Source: Crotophaga sulcirostris (Eukaryota; Chordata; Aves; Cuculiformes; Crotophagidae). Taken from it: a stretch of DNA of 64,000 nt. The first letter of the stretch is position 1. Each line of letters opens with the position of its first letter. This document shows positions 13,501-24,523 of the stretch, in pieces. The stretch is from NCBI GenBank assembly GCA_013397455.1, contig VYZB01000036.1:2781690-2845689 (forward strand), in the 5' to 3' direction. The notes under the pieces were generated by a model that worked only from the letters and a program-made list of their open reading frames with translations, did no database searches and was not told where the DNA came from. A program made the position numbers and the translations under genes.

Positions 13501-15930
13501 CATCTTACATTTTGTATTGGAGTGATAATTAAAAAAAGACAGTTCATTAAGTAACTTCAGTGTATTGACAAATGGGAAGGATTAAAGACCATTAAAACAA
13601 TAGCTCTGAGTGTATTGTTCCCACCACCATACATTTTAGTATTAACAAGACAACTCCAGTTCTTTAATGAGGGTAATTCTTAGATGTAGTGATTTCTCCA
13701 GGACACTACCTCTTGTGAATGCATCTTCACTGGCAGGACCCTGAACATTTTAAAATAAGAGTTATCCTAGTTATTTAATTGAAACAAAAAGTAACATATT
13801 AATAATATTAGGACATAAAGTTCTTACATCTAGTATACTTCCACACAGTTTCCTTCAGAAGAAAACTTTAACTTTAGCTAAGAGAGCTACTGTGACTTTT
13901 CTTTAAGAAAGAGGCAGGAACTTGGTAAGATTTCACCAGCAATTTGCTATTAAGGTTATAACTTTACTTAAATTATAGGCACTTTCATACTAATGTTTTA
14001 TTTTGAGTAACCACAGGTTGCTAAAAGTTGCTGGACAAAGGCAAATATTAAGCTTCTTAGAGCCTTTCTACTTTGCAACATAATGATTTCAGTTTCTATT
14101 GAATTAATAGAAACCTATTCTAATTATGATGTTTTACTCTGTGTAATCCTTTATCGTCCAAATGGCCCAAGTTCTAACTTCAGTTACTTGTCTTGTCATA
14201 TGGCCAAGGAGCTCCATCCTTTTAAGTGTATAATAAAACAGCAAATGCAAACATGGACGTGTGCACTGCCTACCCTGGATCAAGCTTAGGGAGACTCAAG
14301 GGAGAGCTTCAGTTTACCGTTTCCCTCTGTAATCCACACTGGGACTGTTTGTCTACAATTTAACTGCACTTCAGTGTAACACCAGTTACCTTCATTAATC
14401 ACAGTGGATGTATGTTTTTCTGAACCAGCAGCTCTCTTCAGTTCCCTCTTGTCCTGTACTACGTTTGCTAGCATCAGTACTATTACTCAAGTAAAAAAAA
14501 AAAGTGGGTGATTGATCTTGTCTTATATTAGTATAATAAGATGATTATGAGGTATATCAGATTTCTATTTGTAGCAAATTAATAGTTTCAATGTGATTGT
14601 ACTCTGGGCCTAATTCGATGTCTGAAGTTAAATATATCTGAAAGTCTTTTTCAGAACAAATCCTTGCCCTGTGCTTTTAAAATTTAAATAATTACTAGCT
14701 TTTCCTGTCTTAAAGTTCACTTATCATCAGGGTTATGAAAATGAGTGATACCAAGGGCTATTATCCACAGCTTGACTTTCACTGTTTGTAATTTGTAAAA
14801 CACCACCCAAAAGAATATCCCAACAGTATAAAATTTTTGCAAAGGGAAATAATGAAAGCGTTTACTGTTTCTTAATTTTTCTTCTTTGGGATCTGTAAAA
14901 AGACAGTGCAAGAACACAGATAGATAGAGCTCCTTCATTAAAATTGCAAAGGTTCCTGGGGCCAGGAAAGCAATTTGTGAAGGCACAGAGGTAAACATTT
15001 TGCACAAAGGAAATTAATAAAATGTTCCCCAGTGGTTCTGAAACACAGTTGCTAAAATATTTTCCTCGCTGTGCATGGGATAATGAGGTCACCATAGCAA
15101 AGAGAGAATTGCACACTTGGACCACAATGACACAATGGTTCAGAATCACTTTCAGCAGTGTCTAGCAGCTTTTTGCACCTCTTCCCAGAGCTAGCGTGGC
15201 CTGCAGGACAACTATTCCCTATCCCAGGCCTTTCCTACAAGGTTGCTGCCATAGTTATATCCATAAGAATTTGGAGCTTCCTTCCATGGGTACTCACCAC
15301 TGGAGGTTTACTCCTGGGAGTCAAACGCATTACTTGCCCGTAGGCTACACTGGGGAAAAATCTCTGTCAGGCTTCTTACTCCTGCCACTCCAGGTGCAAA
15401 TGTATTTTCTTCCATTATCCTCTTAGATACAGGGGTAAAATGAAACATGCATACTGCTGAAGAGGTGCTCTCAAAAATACTCACAACAGCACAACCAAGC
15501 AAAATATGACCATCTCTACAAAATGCAGCTGGTAATCCATTTTCAAGATTAACTATAGATTTACAGAAAAGCATGTAAAAAAGGTAACAAATTTCAGAGT
15601 AAAAGACCTTTGAACCTACTTGCTTGCTCTCAAATGATTTTACAACATCAGTGTTGAGAACTGAGTTTGCTTAAATACAATTCTTGTTAGTATCGTTGCT
15701 AATAAATGAGGGAGTTTAAAAGACTGATTTTAAATTGTAAACCTTACATTAAAACACAATTATGCCAAAATTGTTTTTTTTTTCTTTTGCAAAAGGTGAG
15801 TAAAGACAAAATTTGTATGAAAAGGTTTAAGTTTCGCACATTAACATGTGCTCGCTATTGCATGCACAGAAAAAGAAAAGTTTATTTTCCCCTCAAAAAA
15901 AAAAGTATAGTGTTGTAATCACTTCAAAAT
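10581..15930. other. AT-rich sequence without recognisable gene
   Basis: No gene or named repeat is visible over this 5.3 kb. Short frames on both strands are uninformative. A perfect 16-bp palindrome lies at 12334-12349, described under findings. The interval ends at the 3' terminus of a minus-strand CR1. Confidence 0.6.
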
Positions 15931-16189
15931 TCACAGAATCTCAGAATGACCTGAGTTGGAAGGGACCCACAAGGATCACCGAGTCCAGCTCCTATCCCTG
16001 CAAGGGACAGTCCCAACATTCATGCCATTTGTCTGAGGGCATTGTCCAAATGCTTCTTGAATATTGTCGGGCTTGGCTTCGTGATCGCTTCCCTGGGAAG
16101 CTGTTCCAGTGCTCCATCACCCTCTCCTCATATGATTTCTCTTCTAGACCCTTCACCAGCTTTGTGACCCTCCTCTGGACACTCTCCAG
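15931..16189 (-). mobile_element. CR1 LINE, 3' end, antisense
   Basis: Read on the minus strand, this is the 3' terminal part of a CR1 element. Its end lies at about 15931, with octamer-like repeats (TCACAGAATCTCAGAATGAC on the plus strand). Inwards it contains the diagnostic plus-strand strings TTGGAAGGGACCCACAAGGA, GAGTCCAGCTCC and GGAAGCTGTTCCAGTGCTCC, up to CTCTGGACACTCTCCAG. The 5' end is truncated at about 16189, directly against an AT-rich tract. Frames that appear open across this copy on the plus strand are artefacts of the antisense repeat. Confidence 0.95.
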
Positions 16190-16370
16190 TTATATTTATA
16201 TTATCATACTTCTTATTATACTTATAATCATTATCATGAATGAGTTATTATTTATGTTTATCTTTTATCATTTATTATTGTAATACAATTAAATAATAAT
16301 TATATTATTATTATACAGTTATTATTATATATTATTATAATATATATCATTATACTCCGCAATTATGATA
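16190..16370. repeat. AT-rich low-complexity tract
   Basis: About 180 bases are built mostly from TTATTA, ATTATA and TATATA words, beginning exactly where the CR1 copy ends. It may have been the AT-rich insertion target, or it may have expanded after insertion. It contains local inverted repeats that could form hairpins. Confidence 0.9.
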
Positions 16371-19300
16371 CTGTAAGTAGGCTAATGCTGGCTAGGGAAT
16401 AGAAAAGGGAAAAACATGGGTGGAAACTTGTAGATTGGATGAAAGCTAGACTATGTCTGCTTTAGAGGAAAATGATTCAAAAAAGAAAATATATGAAACC
16501 ACTAAGTGAAAAAAAGAAAAAGTAATGGACTGTGTGTGTAAAAAATGGAGACAGTGAAACATCTGTTAAACAGAAAATTTGGAATAGACCAACATGAAAG
16601 CTTTGATTGTTTCTAACTCGCTGTGGAACCAGTCTGCTGGAGATCAGGATTTAGTGGTCTGCAGTCTCCCTTCGGGTTTTAGTGAGTCTGCTTGGAAAAG
16701 TTCAGAATGCTTTACAAGTCCAAACTTTCTCTGCAGTCATGTTCTCTGGAATAAGTAGTAATTCATATCTGAGAATTCCAGAATAGTAGCAAGTAACTTC
16801 TTTATTCAGTACTCATTTCTATTGACATGCAAAAATTGTGCAGGAGAGCTTCATTTTTTCCTAGAAGTGAGGCATAGTCATTTGTCTAGAATTGTTGAAA
16901 TGTTTACCCCATCGCCTCTCTTTTGCTTGCCTAGCTGCAGACCAAATCAGTGTTTTAAAGCCTCCTTGAAAACTGTAAAAAAATTAAGTCAGTCCCTATT
17001 TTATCAAGAGGACACTGAAATGTAAAGATTCTCTGGGGTATGCCCTCCTTTATACAGAATATTTTATTATCTTTTTGCATTTTCATTTACTTCAAACCAA
17101 ACTTCTAATACAACCTTAATTGTGATTTCTCTGGGTGTGAGGTGAGAAGGCTTTCAATATTACAAATCTATTATGAGGCAGCTGTCACATTGCAGTAGAA
17201 CATGATAGCATAGTACATACTTCTAATCAAAATATTTGGTTAACAAGAAGGTCAAAGAAGCAATTAGTGGAGGAATACACTTCTATTTTGTGCCATGTAC
17301 TATTTGACTACAATACAAACTGACACCAAGGCGATTTCTGCTATTGGAATCACAGAGGTGACCTAGGGCACTCTATCAAGCTTAGTTTGACCCTGACAGA
17401 TTTTGACCAGCTATTTGTTGTCATATCTATCTGACTGAACAAGATGACAAATACATACAAGACCTCATGCTCAAATGTTGTATTCTGTGAAGTGAGACAG
17501 ATTTTGACCTTTAATTGGTAGAGGTCCCTGAGTCTTCTGACTCCACATCTGCTATCTTTATTGTCTTGTAGTGGACAGAAATTCTGTTAACTACTGTAGC
17601 AGTATGTGCTCCCAGAACAGGAAAAATGTAGTTGCAGTTAAATAGCATTGGAAGATGTTATTCCACAGGACAGTCTTTTTTTTTTTTTAAAAGAGATCGC
17701 TCTGACTTTACAGAAGAAGAAAGATTTTACTTGGAGTAATAAACTTCTAATGCTTCATGTTATTCTTTACTTATGCAGGGGCCTAACCTGACAAAACAAA
17801 ATAAAGGATTTGGGCTGAGTTTGAAAATAGATGAATAAATAAATAGCAACTTTGTGCAGGGCTAGGATATTTGAATAAATATATGTTTACATTCTTTTAT
17901 AAAGCAGAGGTCTGTGATCAGTTTCAGAAGTTAACCTTCCAAAAGAGTAAGAAGAAATTATTTTTTTTTGTGGTGATAACCAAAATGAATGAAAACACTA
18001 GGTGATTTTTTTTTTTTTTTATAAAGGATTAGAATTTTTCAACCGACCTTTAGGAGATGTAGGTTGCTCAAGCAAAATCCTTTACCACAGATGTTTTAAT
18101 TTACCATCAAATAAAATTTGGCTAAGCCTTGAAATATTTCTTTACTTGATTTCCTTCTGGTTTGGGCTTGCTCATGTCTATCCATGCATATAAGATTGGT
18201 ACCTGAGTAATTTCAGTTGTCTGTGGACTACTTTTCTGCCTTTCTGCATACTAACAATATGCAACTGCATGTTTAGAAAAGCTACCATAGAGAAATTAAG
18301 AAGTATGGAATGGCTCTTCACTGGAGAGCTGACTGGTGGAAAGAGGGTCCAAAATTAATGAACAACACAAAAGTAGAGGATAGTATATAAACTAGCACAA
18401 TAGAGTACAGCCCTATATGACTTCTCATTCCTGCTCTTGGACTGCTTTTGTGAAGCCTTTATTGGGTGAGTTGGCTAGATGAATGTCCTGTGATCTCGGT
18501 TCCTTTGCTCTTAACCCTTCCACACATAACAGTTCCAGGAAGGTGTGAAGAGGGTGATTTCATGGGTCCCTGATCAGAGGGACCAGACATTTTCAAGGTA
18601 GCACTCAGCTGCTGTTCAGTACCTGAGTTTATGGCCTCCTGTTCATACCAGACCCCTCTTTTGCCTTGAAAGGTCCTCATCAATAAGTATTGTTTGCTTC
18701 TTTCCCCTACTTGCTCTTTGCCGATTTTTCTGTTCAAGTCTCAGCTTTTATTGGTCCTGCTTTCAGCTACCTGCTGCCTGCTTCCCTTTTCAATGGCTAT
18801 ACTTCTGGCATCTGCCTGTAGCTAAAGACTCATCTTACATTCAGTCCTATGTTTTTTTCCTGTGGAAATCTCCATTATTGGATTGTTATCGTTTCCCTAC
18901 TTCAACAAACATACCCTAGAAGAGTGTTTCTGTCCTACCTGTCCCATTTAGAGAGGATGACAGCACTAACAGTATATTAACATGTGTATTAGAATATATT
19001 TGGAGGTATATAGACTTATTCTGAATATGTAGCTGCATTATTTAGGGTGTGATGAATCATTTAAGAAGATCTCATAAAACACTGCTTCCGACATTAATAG
19101 AAATCAAGAGAGATCTGAACCTCTTACCCTTACTTCTTATTTCAAGCTATTTTGAACTAAAATATGTAATGATTAATGGCAATGACTTATGATGGGGGAA
19201 TGTCTAGTGGGTACCATGTAGTGAACACTAAGTATTTTTCACTTAGGACAATATAATTCCTCTATGGAGTCTCTAATCATATGGTGGATTTTAATAGACG

Positions 19301-19554
19301 TATTCATGAGGACTGTTGTATAGCAAGATTTTTCAGGACCAGGCTATTGTTTAACAAAGATGCTAAACATCCCGGAGGGTACTGAGAGCGAAATGGCTGT
19401 GAGGAGAGAACTGCCCTGTTCTCCCCATGGCCTCACACTGGGTCCAGGGGCATTTGACGGTGTTTCCTGAGGGGAATCCTGCTCAAAATGCTGTCTCTGG
19501 GATGATGTGGTCACACCAACCTTTAAAAAAAATAAATATAAAAATCTTTAAAAT
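16371..19554. other. AT-rich sequence without recognisable gene
   Basis: No exon or named repeat is evident. It includes a T15 homopolymer at 18006-18020 and a T-run near 17678. The last 210 bases before the CR1 copy (about 19340-19545) are GC-richer and unplaced. They may belong to another repeat into which the CR1 inserted, but I could not identify it. Confidence 0.5.
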
Positions 19555-20010
19555 CTTGAGAAGTGGAACAAAGCTGATGAAGGGTTTAGAGCACAAGCCT
19601 TATGATGAGTGGCTGAGGGAGCTGGGGTTGTTTAGTCTGGAGAAGGGGAGGCTGAGGGTAGACATTATTGCTCTCTACTACTACCTAAAAGGAGGTTGTA
19701 GCAAGGTGGATGTTGGTCTCTTCTCCCTCGCAGCTAGTAACAGGACAAGGGGAATTGGCTTCAAGATGCATCAGGGGAGATTTATGTCGGATATTAGGGG
19801 GAATTTCTTTTACTGAAAGGCTTGTCAGGCACTGGAACAGGCTGCCCAGAGAGGTGGTTGAGTCACCATTCCTGGAGGTGTTTAAAAGGTAAGTGGATGT
19901 TGTACTTGGTTACACGGTGTAGCGGTGGACTTAGCAGGGCTGGATCGATGGTTGGACTCAAAGGTCATTTCCAACTGAAAACATTCTATGACTCTATGAT
20001 TCTATGATGA
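19555..20010 (+). mobile_element. CR1 LINE, 3' end, sense strand
   Basis: This copy encodes the degenerate C-terminus of CR1 ORF2. The readable segments [26 protein letters not shown] and, in a second frame, [14 protein letters not shown] are separated by a frameshift or stop near 19815. After the ORF comes the 3' untranslated region with GGTTGGACTCAAAGGTCATT. The element ends in ATTCTATG-type octamers (ATTCTATGACTCTATGATTCTATG) at about 19983-20008. The copy is 5' truncated, as is usual for CR1, and cannot encode a working protein. Confidence 0.97.
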
Positions 20011-23000
20011 TCATGACAGAAGCAGGATGTAAAATTCTTTGACTGTAAAACTCTTTAAGTACCAACCTAAAAGGTCTTACAAGAACTAGTATCAAATAGG
20101 TAGTACAAAGAGATTTGCATATATCTGAAGAGAGAGGCACTAGAAATAAAGAAGACTACTGTAGCATCAGACTGAATGAATGCAAGGAGACAGTAGCCTA
20201 TAAAACAAATATTTAACAGAATGAAGGAACCCAGAAAGCAGAAAATAATGCATTTGTTTGCAGCATGACAATGACTTGACACTAGGTTCGTATCATCAGA
20301 AATATCACAATTCAATCTCTTATTCCAAGTGAAAGCTCTGGTAACAGTCTTGATGAAGTGTATGCTGATGAATACTCTGTAAATAGTAATCATTTGCAAT
20401 TATTGCTAGTAGTTGGATTTTGTGTCTTTCTGTTTTATAACTGCACTTAGTTCAAGAATGATGTGAAAGGAATATTCTACTCCAGCAGTTTGACTTCTTG
20501 TCCCAATTAAAGTGTTGTGAAATAATTAAACTCAAACTTTGTACAGATTAAAAATGTTAGTTTGGATGACTTTTTTATTTAGTTTTTAAAATATAAGTTC
20601 AAGCAATTAGGCCATCTGTCTTCTGAATACACTACCTGGTTGATCATTAGGGACTTTTGTTCTGAAATATTCAGGGCTTCATACGATTGTCTAAAGATAG
20701 GTTTCTATTTAAGATAACCTGTCTTAGTTAACCACATGAGGCTGGTGGATACCATTAAGACATACAGGATACCTCTGTTTCTCTGAAAAGGCAGCTAGAA
20801 CATCTCATATGTTGCAGCGTGTCTGTGTCAGGTAATTAAGTTTTTTGCTCAGAAATGCTGAATGTAGAAGCAATCATATAAAAATGTTCTTCAAACAAAA
20901 TTAAAAATATTTTTTTATAAATTCTGATTTTTCTTTCAGTTAAAATGCACACACTAACACAAAAGACCTACAGGACTATATTCCCTATGTAGGTGTGGAG
21001 GTGTATACAGAAGCATGCAGGTCATGTGGTGGAGCAACCTCAAAAAATAGGTCCAAACTGGACTTTGTCCAGAGCACTTCATCAGAGTACATTCTTAAAT
21101 TTCCCAGAAGAAATGGACCATTGAGAACCAACTACATGACTAATTGATGACCTCCTTCCCTGCCAATATCCTTCTCAAAGAAACTTCTCTGTCTTTTTGT
21201 AACTTGGATAAAAAAAGGATCCCTCCCCACCCCTTTCATCTTCTGCTTTTACCTTTCTGTTGGATGTAATTTCCTGGTCCTTTTATACCACGCACTAGGC
21301 CTTACATACTCTGCTCTTTAGAATTATTAACCCTCCAATAAAAAAACATGGAAAACAAATAATTCCGCCCTGATGATTCTCAAGAGCAGATGGTTTTATG
21401 ATTTAATCTTTCAAAATGTATTTTTAAAATGTATTTTTCTAAGACATCATTTTTAACTCTTTCATTTCCTTTTGTATTCTTAACAATACTGCTCTGTTTC
21501 ATTTAGCCCATAAAAATAAGTTGCTACAGGGAGGCTGCCCTTTGACTTATGACTTGTTCCTGCTGTTTATTACATTTAATCTCATATTTTACTTACATTC
21601 AGTAGAAATCAGTTTAAGCAGCCCCAAATGGTTTTGCTTTAAGATCAGCACTAGTAGCACAGAAACAATTCATAATATATGTTTCCAAACCAACTTAAAT
21701 CCTTTTCTGTCTACTGCAAGTGAAACACGGCTCCTTGGCATTCCCCACCAACCAACACTTTATGATAGAGCAGGCTCACTAGCTGAAATATTACAGTGCA
21801 ACTTTCAATTGACATATGTAAAATTAGATTCCAGCTAGTCAGGTTTAGATCCTGAAACAGTCACCCCTTTTGGCTGTGACTGATATTCGAAGATTATGCG
21901 GTTTCATATTTATCTTGGTTTTCTTTGGCTTTGTGCTCCCACGCCAGCTTCTGCTCTATCCCACTTGCTCAGGTGTTTCCAAAGCAAGAAAGCATTATAT
22001 TTTGCTCCAAGAAGAGCGACATTTCTTCCCATGATATAATTTCGAAAGGAAGTTTGCAGTGGTTGAAATATTCAGAATTTCCTCAGCAAACATGAGCTTT
22101 TGATATAGGATTTTGAGAGCTTAGGGCTCAGCTCTGCTTGCCCTAGCCAGAGGCAGGTCTGCCTGTTAGGGTGGGGAGCAGGGACTGCAGGATGCTGGCC
22201 CCTGACCCTTCCCAGCACCCCTCCCTGGGGCTCCCAGAGGAAGGCTTCAGGGGCACCAGAAGGATGCAAACTGCTCTTTAAATGTTATGTGGAATCACAC
22301 ATACATGTATGGCCTATTCAGAATACAGAGCCTCTTAGGCAGAACTGATGTGGCAAATAAAGACAGGAAACGCAGATGCTTTATTCACTCTTTAATACTG
22401 CTCTCGATCTTTTGCTAATCCAAATCCCTCAATAAACAAGACCAATTTGGTGCATACATCTGCTCCATACCCAGCCTGTATTGTCAGTGGTGTCTTGCTG
22501 AATTCTTTGAGGCTCAGAGCCTTCACCACCTGCAAGATCAGATCCTTGACTGTAACCAGATGGTGGCATTGTAGCATTACAGCAGTTTTCTAAAGTTGCA
22601 ATCGTTTCACTTGGGGTAATCCAGAAAGCTATGAAAAGGAGAGAATAAATTTGGAAATGGAATAGCTGGAGAATTTTGCACACTGAAAATGATGCTGGTC
22701 CATCTAGAGCTGAAAGTAGATGCACAAGCATTTAAAAATTAAAATTTTTAAAGAATAATCTATTTGTAGGAAATCCCAAGCAGGCAGTGAAAACGCTCTA
22801 TTTACAATACATGCACATTCGTACTCAATTTGTTCATGGAGATATTCAGTATTTAGGAATATTTATGAACTATTAGTTGGGAAAGATATTTAATAAAATA
22901 GGAGAAGGAAGGGAATTACACTGCAAATGTCTAGAAATGTATTAAATCTGAAAATGTCAAATCAAAGAAATAATATAATTATATTATACCTATCTTTTGC

Positions 23001-24337
23001 TTTTATTTTCTTCTTTATCCAGGAAGATCATGGTATACAGATTGGGGCACAGAAGCAAGAAGAGGAAAAAATAATTCTAATCCTGACCCTATGTTATTTG
23101 ACTGTCACTTCCTATAAGTTACTAACCTCCTCTACTTCATTCTCTTCAGTTCTGAAGAAAAGGTGATAATGCTGTGATGCTTTCAACACCGAAGGTACTA
23201 ATTAGTTAATATCTGTAAAATATATTGAAAAGTATGTGTGCTAAAAGCACTTTATCATGTTAGTCACAAATCAAGGTTACAGGGGAGTGACTGTTAACTC
23301 CTCCTCCAAACCAGCTTTGTTTTCCAACTCCTCAGTCGGTGCATGTGATTAACATTATGCTTGTACCAGTTGCATTTGCATTTGTGCCCAGAGGCCAGCG
23401 CTCAGACCTTACTCTGCTCTGTTCAGACTGTGACTCTGATTTATTCCGAGAGTAATATGCTTACCACCACGCTTTCTTTTTTTTACTGTGATTTCACCCT
23501 GATGAGACCTGAAAACATACCATAAATCTCAAAACCCAGTGTACAGAGAGAAAGCTGGTTTTTGAGTTCTGGGAGTGCACATGGGTCCAAATCCAGCAAA
23601 GCCGCTGCAGACGGAGGGCTATGCACTGGTGTTACCACTTGTGTGGAGTGGTGTCTTTCCTAAGAAAATTTTTTCTGGATGTTTTGTAAACAATAACTAA
23701 ACCCAAGCCATACTGTGTGAAGAAGCCACGGTTGCCAGCTCATGGAGATTTTGGGAATGGTGGGATTTTGCACAGGGGCTCGATAAGAGAAGAAACTTTA
23801 TCTCTCCCACTCAGCTATATTCCTACCTGTCCTCTGGTCTGCTGCCTGCATCACTTGCCTGTTTCATGGCAGTCAAATAGCTAATCATGGATACTCAAAA
23901 TCAAGTAGTACCTTGGAGGGAAAGAAGGAAAAAGTAGGAGGAAAGTAATAGAAAGAGCCCAGAAGTTTTGAGCAGCTCAGCCCTTTAACTGACACTGTTT
24001 ATCAAGTGCCCAGATGCAAATGCAAAGATGGAGAAACCTCTGTTGTCAGCCTCTGAAAGCTGAGGAGAGACCAACATGGCGGACTAGGACTGAACTGAGA
24101 AAAAGGAATAACTGAGAGGGAGGCTGAAGGGACAGGGCTAATTTTGGGCTTGTCATGTTTTAGAATATAAGACAAGAACTGCCGTGGCACCAAGAACTCA
24201 GATGTGTTGTCTCAGTAAGACAATGAGAGAGAACAACAAAGGACTTTACTTACTAACGTGGGTACAAGCAGAGTGGAAAGGGACTAAAGAAAAAATGAGG
24301 AAATGCAAAATTTTATGAAGCCACTGATTCCGTAAGA
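20011..24337. other. Mostly AT-rich sequence without recognisable gene
   Basis: No gene or named repeat is evident. A 13-bp unit AAAATGTATTTTT is duplicated in tandem at 21413-21438. A short GC-rich patch at 22120-22265 is listed separately. Open frames here are short and lack known domains. Confidence 0.55.
22120..22265. other. Short GC-rich patch of unknown origin
   Basis: About 145 bases are clearly richer in G and C than their surroundings, with GGTGGGGAGCAGGGACTGCAG and several C-runs on the plus strand. It has few CpG dinucleotides, so it is not a typical CpG-island promoter. It may be an old repeat remnant; I see no ends or duplications that would identify it. Confidence 0.3.
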
Positions 24338-24523
24338 CAGAGGTGCCAAACTCATGGTTCCCGCTGTTCTCCGGCTCGCACACACTGCACACGTGCCCAG
24401 TGCTGGCAGGAACGCAGAGGCAAGGAGCTCGGTGCTGCTGCTGGGTAGGAACAAAGTGCTGGGCCAGAGAAGACCAGTCTGAGGGCCAGATTCAGCCCGT
24501 GGGCCATGAGATTGACACCCCTG
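24338..24523 (+). mobile_element. hAT-like MITE (non-autonomous DNA transposon), 186 bp
   Basis: The left end CAGAGGTGCCAAACTCATGG and the reverse complement of the right end, CAGGGGTGTCAATCTCATGG, match at 17 of 20 positions and form terminal inverted repeats starting with CAG, as in hAT elements. The flanking octamers are CCGTAAGA (24330-24337) and CTGTAAGG (24524-24531). They match at 6 of 8 positions, both differences being transitions, as expected for a decayed 8-bp hAT target-site duplication. The interior is GC-rich, has no transposase frame, and keeps a GGGCCAGATTCAGCCCGTGG-type subterminal inverted repeat near the right end. It would have depended on a transposase encoded elsewhere. 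I cannot name the family with certainty; orientation is arbitrary. Confidence 0.85.

Noticed and set aside
15846..16283. Plus-strand frame of 145 codons
   Set aside because: It runs through an antisense CR1 3' end and the adjoining AT-rich tract; the openness comes from the repeat, not from a gene.
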